Source of the DNA: UBA6244 sp041582875
GTDB lineage: Bacteria; Bacteroidota; Bacteroidia; Bacteroidales; F082
NCBI GenBank assembly: GCA_041582875.1
Contig: JBFHGX010000117.1
Coordinates: 1-11,791 of the forward strand
Length of the DNA stretch: 11,791 nucleotides
Direction: 5' to 3'
In this document: in pieces, positions 6,472 through 11,791 of the stretch
Layout: each line of letters begins with the position of its first letter
Position numbering within the stretch: position 1 is the stretch's first letter
Made by a program: the position numbers and the translations under genes
Notes under the pieces: model-generated
Told to the model about the DNA's origin: nothing
Seen by the model: the letters and a program-made list of their open reading frames with translations, nothing else
Databases searched by the model: none

Positions 6472-7527
6472 TTAATTCTGCTTCGTTACTTTCGCTGTAA
6501 TGGGAGAATGATCTACAAAATAGAGTGTTACAAAATAAATTCCATGAGGCAATGCACTTATTTCCAGGTTAACAAAATTAACATTCCAATCAGCATCAAC
6601 CTCAACACTTTGCCCATTCATGCCTCGCACTTGTATCTGATCAGGAGTTAAGCCATCAGGAAAGCCCACCTTCAACTGGTTAATAGCAGGATTGGGCGAG
6701 CAGAATAACCTTTCCACATGCTTTTGATCAATACCCACAGTATAACTATTCAAGAACGAAACATTGGTAACTTCCTGTGAGGGACGATCCACATCGAAGG
6801 AACATAAGGTAAACCCAGCACCCACATCGTTGGTCCACCAATTGTAAGTATCTACTTCATCAACTCCTGAAGAAAGAAGAATCCAGTTACCAAAAAACTT
6901 TGTCCAAATACTATCACTAACCGTTTTTTCCTCCTTTTGACGAAGCACATCGAAGGTTCCAATGGGTAAAACCATGGTTCCCCATGCATCCACTGAGAGA
7001 TACTCCGAGGTGGTAGAACGATATTTAATGGAATCAACTCCTGGTAATGAATTATCTGCAAGGCGAATTTCCAAACTATAGGTTTCTTGCCGTGTATTTC
7101 CATAAGTCACAGGGTAATCAAGGTAAATATTGGCCGGAACAATTTCAGTGGTAACGAAGCCGTATTCATCGGTATAGGCTGCCACCCCTATATTTGACAG
7201 TAAATTACTGTTGCGCGAAAAATAGGCATATTGATCGGCGGACTCGATTCCCACTGCAAAATTTGAAAAAGGAAAATCATCACCGTAAGGAGTATCTGAA
7301 GGAAGCATCAGCATTACCGTATCAGTGGTATGAGCAGTTAAAATACCAAAATCCCACATTTTATTTCCACCGGGAGCACCAGGAGTTAGTTGATTTTCAA
7401 CAACCGAATCAAAAGCAATATAAATGGTGGTTCCTGCTGGTGCTAAATCACTATCTACAATGGTAATCTGTGCTTGTGAAGTAAAAGTGGCCATCACGAC
7501 CAATAGAAAAAGTACAAAATATTTCAT
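6472..7527 (-). CDS. Secreted protein with type IX secretion C-terminal sorting domain
   Basis: This is a predicted exported protein of 351 residues. It has a signal peptide at 1-20 (MKYFVLFLL start, hydrophobic core, SQAQ before the mature end). The central region of about 250 residues is rich in beta-prone segments and has no motif I recognise. The C-terminal domain from about residue 275 has SPNPAINQLKV near 277-287, then MNGQSV and LPHGIYFVTL. This is the type A sorting domain that directs Bacteroidota proteins through the type IX (Por) secretion system to the surface or medium. The start is the ATG at 7527, because it begins directly with the signal peptide; an upstream in-frame ATG at 7560 would add 11 residues before it. 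It follows the Dabb gene by 48 bases and converges on cdaA with a 23-base gap. No enzymatic function can be assigned. Confidence 0.9.
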   Translation of the reverse strand: MKYFVLFLLVVMATFTSQAQITIVDSDLAPAGTTIYIAFDSVVENQLTPGAPGGNKMWDFGILTAHTTDTVMLMLPSDTPYGDDFPFSNFAVGIESADQYAYFSRNSNLLSNIGVAAYTDEYGFVTTEIVPANIYLDYPVTYGNTRQETYSLEIRLADNSLPGVDSIKYRSTTSEYLSVDAWGTMVLPIGTFDVLRQKEEKTVSDSIWTKFFGNWILLSSGVDEVDTYNWWTNDVGAGFTLCSFDVDRPSQEVTNVSFLNSYTVGIDQKHVERLFCSPNPAINQLKVGFPDGLTPDQIQVRGMNGQSVEVDADWNVNFVNLEISALPHGIYFVTLYFVDHSPITAKVTKQN

Positions 7528-7575
7528 TTTATTGATTTTTAAGTTATTAACAGATAGCACTATAATTACAGGCGA

Positions 7576-7872
7576 TCAGGATATTAAATAATCGACGACT
7601 GTTGTTTGGGCAACTCTTGGTTTTAAATACTCAAGAACTGTCACATGTGCGGAATGTATTCGATAGGCTTCCAAACCCGCTTCATCTGCAAAATCAGCTG
7701 TTAATACCAAATCGAAAGCAACATCTCGCGAACTTAGGTTAATTCCGGTCTCCATAGATTTTAACGAAGTAACCTGCTCAGGAAGCGCATTAAGCATACA
7801 GGATACTTTCTCAGCAGTGGTTTGCCAGTTCTTCCTGTCGGAGAATTTCATCATAACAATATGTCGAAGCAT
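7576..7872 (-). CDS. Dabb (stress-responsive alpha/beta barrel) domain protein
   Basis: This is a small cytoplasmic protein of 98 residues, a typical length for a single Dabb domain, which forms a dimeric ferredoxin-like alpha/beta barrel. Recognisable features are the start MLRHIVMMKFSD, the central DLVLTADFADEAGLEAYRIH segment with the Y-x2-H-x2-H pattern (YRIHSAH), and a C-terminal beta strand ending VVDYLIS. Members of the family range from stress-induced plant proteins to polyketide cyclases; most bacterial ones have no known role. It begins 19 bases after the Nramp-like gene and 48 bases before the secreted-protein gene on the same strand, so it is probably in one transcript with them. 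The family call is good; the role is unknown. Confidence 0.85.
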   Translation of the reverse strand: MLRHIVMMKFSDRKNWQTTAEKVSCMLNALPEQVTSLKSMETGINLSSRDVAFDLVLTADFADEAGLEAYRIHSAHVTVLEYLKPRVAQTTVVDYLIS

Positions 7873-7891
7873 CTTAATTTAGTTTAAATAA

Positions 7892-9097
7892 CTACCACCA
7901 CTCATTGACCGCAAGCAGGATAAACAAAAGCAAAGATATAACAAGCAAGGCATTTACAAACCAGCTATTCTTGAATTCTTTCAATTCTTTGGAGTTATTT
8001 AACCACAACAAGGTAAAGGCAAGAAAGGGCATAAACAAGGCCCCCACAGCTGAGTAGGCCACAATCAGCCAAACAGGCTTACCCAAGAACATCAAAATTG
8101 CAGGAAGAATGGCCATGCCCAATAAGTACCAAAGGTAAGGCTTGCTTTGTGCCAACGGAATGTCTGTTTTTGATTTTGGCCGGACACTTTGCATGAAATC
8201 AGCAAATAGATAGGGAACACCTTGCCAAACACCTAACATACTAGTAAAAACCGCTGCCCAGAATCCCAGCAAAAACAGCCATTTTCCGCTGATTCCCAGC
8301 ACAAGCTCTACCTGTTTAGATAAATTGAGTACCATGGCCGTCCCACGAGCCATTTCAGGTTTTAAATCTGCAGCCAACACAATTATGGCCAATCCGAAAA
8401 GCGCTGTCAGAACATAAGCTACAGCCAAATCGATCCGTATACGAGGCAGGTAGCTCACTGAATTCCATGACTTTTCATTGATCCAATATCCATAACTAAG
8501 CAAGGTAACACTTCCCCCAACTCCACCCATCACAGCCAACACATTCCAGAGTGAACCTTTTTCGAGGGTCGGGTTGAGCAATCCTGTGGATAAATCACTC
8601 GATTCGGGAGCAATAAGAATTACACTCAAAAATACCAAAACAAACATGAGTCCAATGATCCACTTCATGGTGGTCTCAAAGCGCTGGTAATTACCCCAAA
8701 ACACAAACGCCAAAGCGACCAACGAATGCAAAATCCCCCATGCTTCAACTGATAATACAGGCCACAAACTATGTGCTGCCAAACCCGTAGCCGCCATCAA
8801 GGCTGCACTTACCATAAAAGTCCACAGAATAAGGTAGACCAAAAAATACCACCCGAAGATGGCCGGCATTTTCTTCACCCAAGCCACAGTGAGATGCATT
8901 CCTGTAGCGAGTTGCCAGCGGGCAAGACCTTCGTTTAGCACAAACTTCAACAGGGCGCCTACAATAACAGCCCATATGAGCCCGTATCCATATTTTGCTC
9001 CTCCCGCAGCTGCCGCAACCATATCGCCGGCGCCAATTCCAGTGGCCGCGACTACAATCCCCGGACCTACATAGGTGATGAGTTTTCTGAATTTCAT
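7892..9097 (-). CDS. Nramp-like membrane transporter lacking canonical metal-site motifs
   Basis: This is an inner-membrane protein of 401 residues with about eleven hydrophobic helices, within the size range of Nramp (SLC11) proteins. The first helix has the Nramp-like GPGIVVAATGIGAGD (residues 11-25). At the place where canonical Nramp has DPGN, this protein has GAGD (22-25). The region corresponding to the sixth helix reads GGVGGSVTLLSYGYW (191-205) with no MPH motif. Canonical members use these residues to bind Mn2+ or Fe2+ for proton-coupled import, so the substrate here cannot be assumed. Similar motif-divergent Nramp homologues exist in several bacterial phyla, to my knowledge without a settled substrate. 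The ATG at 9097 starts directly before the first helix. A terminator-like hairpin ends within a few bases of this start. Family assignment is firm; metal specificity is unknown. Confidence 0.88.
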   Translation of the reverse strand: MKFRKLITYVGPGIVVAATGIGAGDMVAAAAGGAKYGYGLIWAVIVGALLKFVLNEGLARWQLATGMHLTVAWVKKMPAIFGWYFLVYLILWTFMVSAALMAATGLAAHSLWPVLSVEAWGILHSLVALAFVFWGNYQRFETTMKWIIGLMFVLVFLSVILIAPESSDLSTGLLNPTLEKGSLWNVLAVMGGVGGSVTLLSYGYWINEKSWNSVSYLPRIRIDLAVAYVLTALFGLAIIVLAADLKPEMARGTAMVLNLSKQVELVLGISGKWLFLLGFWAAVFTSMLGVWQGVPYLFADFMQSVRPKSKTDIPLAQSKPYLWYLLGMAILPAILMFLGKPVWLIVAYSAVGALFMPFLAFTLLWLNNSKELKEFKNSWFVNALLVISLLLFILLAVNEWW

Positions 9098-9099
9098 AT

Positions 9100-9137
9100 A
9101 AAAAAAAGAGGCTTACAAAATTTCCCTTGCAAGCCTC
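9100..9137 (-). terminator. Intrinsic terminator of sucD, abutting the transporter start
   Basis: Arms at 9108-9118 and 9127-9137 pair as GAGGCTT/AAGCCTC, then one mismatch and three more pairs, with an 8-base loop. Read on the minus strand, the hairpin is followed by a T tract (complement of the A run 9100-9107). It starts 18 bases after the sucD stop, so it should end the sucD transcript. The T tract ends only 2 bases before the transporter ATG, so it could also attenuate transporter expression. Confidence 0.8.
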
Positions 9138-9155
9138 CAAAATATTTTAGTTAAA

Positions 9156-10025
9156 CTATTTCAACAATTCCGCCATCTTCTTTCCGATATCAGCAGGAGA
9201 ATCAACCACATAAACACCACAAGAAGTAAGGATTTCTTTCTTCGCTTCAGCGGTGTCAGCTTTTCCACCAATAATGGCTCCGGCATGACCCATGGTACGT
9301 CCTTTTGGCGCGGTAGCTCCGGCAATAAAACTAACAACAGGTTTGGTACCGTGCTCTTTAATCCAGTAAGCAGCATCCGCTTCCATGTTACCTCCGATTT
9401 CACCAATCATGACAATCCCTTCAGTTTCAGGATCATTCATAAACAACTCAACAGCATCGCGGGTAGTTGTTCCAATAATAGGATCTCCACCAATTCCAAG
9501 AGCGGTTGTTTGTCCAAGACCTACCTTGGTCAACTGATCAACTGCTTCATAGGTCAAGGTACCACTGCGCGATACAATTCCAACACGTCCTTTGCTATGG
9601 ATAAATCCGGGCATAATACCCACTTTGGCTTCTCCGGGAGTAATTACACCGGGACAATTGGGACCTACCAAACGTGAATTACGTCCATTCAGGTATTCTT
9701 TTACCGTAACCATATCCTCTGTAGGAATACCTTCAGTGATACAAACAATAACCCCAACACCTGCTTCAGCAGCTTCCATAATGGCATCTGCAGCAAATGC
9801 AGGTGGCACAAAAATAATAGAAACATTGGCTCCTGCCTGGTCAACGGCATCTTTAACCGTGTTAAAAACCGGACGATCAAGGTGAATTTGACCACCTTTT
9901 CCAGGAGTTACTCCTCCAACTACGTTGGTTCCGTACTCAATCATTTGTGATGCATGGAAGGTTCCTTCACTTCCTGTAAAACCCTGAACTACAACTTTTG
10001 AGTCCTTGTTAACTAGTACACTCAT
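9156..10025 (-). CDS. sucD: Succinyl-CoA synthetase (ADP-forming) alpha subunit
   Basis: SucD is the alpha subunit of succinyl-CoA synthetase, which interconverts succinyl-CoA and succinate with formation of a nucleoside triphosphate in the citric acid cycle or its reductive branches. The 289-residue length is normal. The N-terminal CoA-binding Rossmann domain starts at SVLVNKDSKVVVQGFTG; GPNCPGVITPGE is at 121-132, SRSGTLTYE at 152-160 and GIGGDP at 177-182. The phosphorylated histidine is His247 in MGHAGAI. The ATG at 10025 gives the standard N-terminus; an in-frame ATG at 10064 would add 13 unconserved residues, overlap the proposed promoter, and is rejected. sucC is not in the window, so the two subunits are not adjacent on this side. 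A terminator follows the gene. Confidence 0.97.
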   Translation of the reverse strand: MSVLVNKDSKVVVQGFTGSEGTFHASQMIEYGTNVVGGVTPGKGGQIHLDRPVFNTVKDAVDQAGANVSIIFVPPAFAADAIMEAAEAGVGVIVCITEGIPTEDMVTVKEYLNGRNSRLVGPNCPGVITPGEAKVGIMPGFIHSKGRVGIVSRSGTLTYEAVDQLTKVGLGQTTALGIGGDPIIGTTTRDAVELFMNDPETEGIVMIGEIGGNMEADAAYWIKEHGTKPVVSFIAGATAPKGRTMGHAGAIIGGKADTAEAKKEILTSCGVYVVDSPADIGKKMAELLK

Positions 10026-10061
10026 ATATGATGATTTTTTTTGTTGACAATTTTTGCACCT

Positions 10062-10069
10062 CAAAAGTA
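10062..10069 (-). promoter_or_regulatory. Probable sucD promoter, -7 element TACTTTTG
   Basis: On the minus strand TACTTTTG fits the Bacteroidota -7 consensus TAnnTTTG. A start site a few bases downstream gives a leader of about 30 bases ending in an A-rich stretch before the sucD ATG. A TTTG at 10084-10081 (minus strand) is closer than the usual -33 spacing, so the -33 element is uncertain. Confidence 0.5.
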
Positions 10070-10103
10070 ATACGTTTTGTCAAACATTGCCGAATAAAGT
10101 TGC

Positions 10104-10111
10104 TATTTTTG
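10104..10111 (+). promoter_or_regulatory. Probable mnmE promoter, -7 element TATTTTTG
   Basis: TATTTTTG fits TAnnTTTG exactly and lies 35 bases upstream of the mnmE ATG. A TTG at 10087-10089 is the nearest -33 candidate, but its spacing (14 bases) is short. Together with the sucD element it forms a compact divergent promoter region. Confidence 0.5.
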
Positions 10112-10146
10112 TTATTTAGTTGGGCTTATAAATAAAACTACGTGAG

Positions 10147-11547
10147 ATGAATATCACCGAAAACCGCAGCGATACCATTGCTGCCATTGCTACTGCCCCC
10201 GGTATGGGCGCCATTGCTGTTATCAGGCTTTCTGGTGACTTAAGTCTGACACATGCATTGAGCTTGTTTCTAAGAAAAAACAAACCGATGAAATCCGATC
10301 AGGTAAAAAGTCATCACAGCTATTTCGGTATCCTGCAACAAGCCGACACCATCATCGATGAGGTATTGATGACCTATTTCAAAGGACCATACAGCTACAC
10401 AGGGGAAGATGTGGTTGAAATTTCGTGCCACGGCTCCGAATACATTCAGGAACGCATTATGCAAATTTTGATAGACATTGGGGTACGACAAGCGCAACCC
10501 GGCGAATTTACCCTTAGGGCCTTTTTAAATGGCAAAATGGATTTAAGTCAGGCCGAAGCTGTGGCTGATCTCATCGCTTCTCAATCCAATATTGGACATC
10601 GAATGGCCATGAGCCAAATGCGTGGTGGCTTTTCGGAGCAAATCAACGCTTTGCGCGACCAATTGCTAAAATTTGCCTCGTTGCTGGAATTGGAATTGGA
10701 TTTTAGTGAAGAGGATGTGGAATTTGCCAACCGCGATGAATTCATGAAACTCATCCGCGACATCAGCGAAACATTGACTTGGCTTATTCAGTCGTTCAAA
10801 GCCGGAAATGTGTTAAAAAAAGGAATTCCAGTGGCCATCATCGGAAAACCCAATGCTGGCAAGTCGACTTTACTTAATGCTATTCTGAATGAAGAAAGGG
10901 CCCTTGTCTCGGAAATTCCGGGTACCACACGCGACTCCATTGAGGATACTTTTATTATTGATGGCTATAGTTTTCGGTTTGTCGACACGGCCGGACTACG
11001 CCAATCGGAAGATCAAGTGGAAAACATGGGCATTGCCCGCACCTATGATAAAATGCAACAGGCCAGCATCATCCTTTATGTGTGCGACATTAGCACCATG
11101 AATGAGAACAAAACTAACACGATGCTGGAAGAGTTCAAAGAATACATCCAGGACGATGACAAGCATTTTATTCTGGTAGCCAACAAGATCGATCAAATGG
11201 AGCAATTACCCGCCCAAATTCGTGAGATTTTTGAACTCGACACTGTTTTTGTTTCTGCCAAGCGCAAAGAAAACATCCACGAACTCACCGAAAAGCTGGT
11301 CAGCATAGTAAAACAAACCAGCCTGAGTAGCGATGTGATGGTGAACAACTCACGCCATTACGAGGCCCTAACGGGCGCACTGAATGCCCTAAAACAGGCC
11401 GAATCAGGCTTTATGAACCAAACGCCTTCAGATCTGGTAGCCATTGATGTACGACAGGCATTGTATTATCTGGGGACTATTACAGGGGCTATTACTAATG
11501 ACGAGATTTTGGGATCTATTTTTTCGAAGTTTTGTATCGGGAAGTAA
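10147..11547 (+). CDS. mnmE: tRNA uridine-5-carboxymethylaminomethyl modification GTPase MnmE
   Basis: MnmE, with MnmG, installs the aminomethyl-type group at C5 of the wobble uridine (U34) in several tRNAs, in a GTP- and folate-dependent reaction. The 466-residue protein is full length. It has an N-terminal folate-binding domain (TIAAIATAPGMGAIAVIRLSG region, residues 10-30; PGEFTLRAFLNGKMDL at 118-133), a helical domain, and an inserted G domain with P-loop GKPNAGKS at 233-240, G2 TTRDS at 260-264, G3 DTAG at 280-283 and G4 NKID at 346-349. The C-terminus ends in CIGK (463-466), including the conserved cysteine. The ATG at 10147 gives the usual N-terminus. It is divergent from sucD, with its own promoter, and appears to be a single-gene transcript ending at the hairpin downstream. 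Confidence 0.97.
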   Translation: MNITENRSDTIAAIATAPGMGAIAVIRLSGDLSLTHALSLFLRKNKPMKSDQVKSHHSYFGILQQADTIIDEVLMTYFKGPYSYTGEDVVEISCHGSEYIQERIMQILIDIGVRQAQPGEFTLRAFLNGKMDLSQAEAVADLIASQSNIGHRMAMSQMRGGFSEQINALRDQLLKFASLLELELDFSEEDVEFANRDEFMKLIRDISETLTWLIQSFKAGNVLKKGIPVAIIGKPNAGKSTLLNAILNEERALVSEIPGTTRDSIEDTFIIDGYSFRFVDTAGLRQSEDQVENMGIARTYDKMQQASIILYVCDISTMNENKTNTMLEEFKEYIQDDDKHFILVANKIDQMEQLPAQIREIFELDTVFVSAKRKENIHELTEKLVSIVKQTSLSSDVMVNNSRHYEALTGALNALKQAESGFMNQTPSDLVAIDVRQALYYLGTITGAITNDEILGSIFSKFCIGK

Positions 11548-11570
11548 CCACCACAAAACAACAAAATACT

Positions 11571-11616
11571 AAAAAAACACCCTTACTTAGAATTCTAGGG
11601 TAAGGGTATTATATTT
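11571..11616. terminator. Bidirectional intrinsic terminator between convergent genes
   Basis: A strong hairpin has arms 11579-11590 and 11595-11607, with an AATT loop and one bulged G; the outer arms are ACCCTTA and TAAGGGT. On the plus strand it is followed by the A/T-rich ATTATATTTT. On the minus strand it is followed, after one base, by seven Ts (complement of 11571-11577). It lies 31 bases after the mnmE stop and about 40 bases after the stop of the opposing gene, so it probably ends both transcripts. Confidence 0.8.
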
Positions 11617-11647
11617 TGCATGGTCACAACGAAACGCGCTAAAAATT

Positions 11648-11791
11648 CTATTCCTGAGCCCCATGCTTCTTTGCTATTTCAATCCAATGTTCAGCAAGAA
11701 CCTTTGGGTTTGCCCCTACACCACGAGCCAAATGCAAAGCAACGCCCATGATTAATACAGAAGCATCGTGAAATTCTTGATTTGTTTGTAA
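11648..11791 (-). CDS. 3' end of an unidentified gene, cut by the window edge
   Basis: The minus-strand frame is open from the window edge to a TAG at 11648-11650, giving the last 47 residues of a protein. The visible part includes VLIMGVALHLARGVGANPK and ends IAKKHGAQE; it looks helical and soluble. I do not recognise a family from this fragment. Support comes from the open frame to the edge and the terminator correctly placed after its stop. The true length and start lie outside the window. Confidence 0.55.
   Translation of the reverse strand, partial: LQTNQEFHDASVLIMGVALHLARGVGANPKVLAEHWIEIAKKHGAQE

Noticed and set aside
8769..9140. 123-codon minus-strand frame overlapping the Nramp-like gene
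   Set aside because: It is out of frame with the transporter, rich in Cys, Arg and Gly as expected from a frame shadow, and the transporter frame has the membrane helices and family motifs.

Overview
The window looks like chromosomal DNA of a member of the Bacteroidota, probably an anaerobic or facultative member of Bacteroidia. Three things point there. One secreted protein carries a C-terminal type IX secretion sorting domain. Matches to the Bacteroidota -7 promoter motif (TAnnTTTG) precede hypB, sucD and mnmE. Clear Shine-Dalgarno sequences are largely absent, with A/T-rich leaders instead. The genus cannot be named from this sequence. No phage, transposon, CRISPR, rRNA or tRNA is visible.

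Bases 1-5591 hold [NiFe]-hydrogenase maturation genes. hypF (5' end outside the window), hypC, hypD and hypE are tightly spaced on the plus strand. HypF and HypE make the cyanide ligands, and HypC and HypD assemble the Fe(CN)2CO unit. Next comes a minus-strand gene for a small duplicated zinc-ribbon protein, whose stop codon overlaps that of hypE. A 335-base intergenic region with several symmetric motifs and a good promoter candidate follows, then hypB, the nickel-inserting GTPase. No hypA and no hydrogenase structural gene lies in the window.

Bases 5660-6448 encode a membrane diadenylate cyclase of the CdaA type (c-di-AMP synthesis), downstream of hypB and apparently starting at TTG. It converges on a minus-strand group which, in transcription order, is an Nramp-like transporter lacking the canonical metal-binding motifs, a Dabb-domain protein and a type IX-secreted protein. 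Upstream of that group, on the same strand, is sucD (succinyl-CoA synthetase alpha). A strong terminator-like hairpin separates sucD from the transporter and ends almost on the transporter start codon.

sucD and mnmE (tRNA wobble-uridine modification GTPase) are divergent, with back-to-back -7 elements. mnmE ends at a probable bidirectional terminator facing the 3' end of an unidentified minus-strand gene cut by the window edge.

Most of the window is ordinary. The parts most worth a second look are the duplicated zinc-ribbon protein beside the hyp genes, the motif-rich region upstream of hypB, the atypical Nramp homologue and the hairpin at its start.
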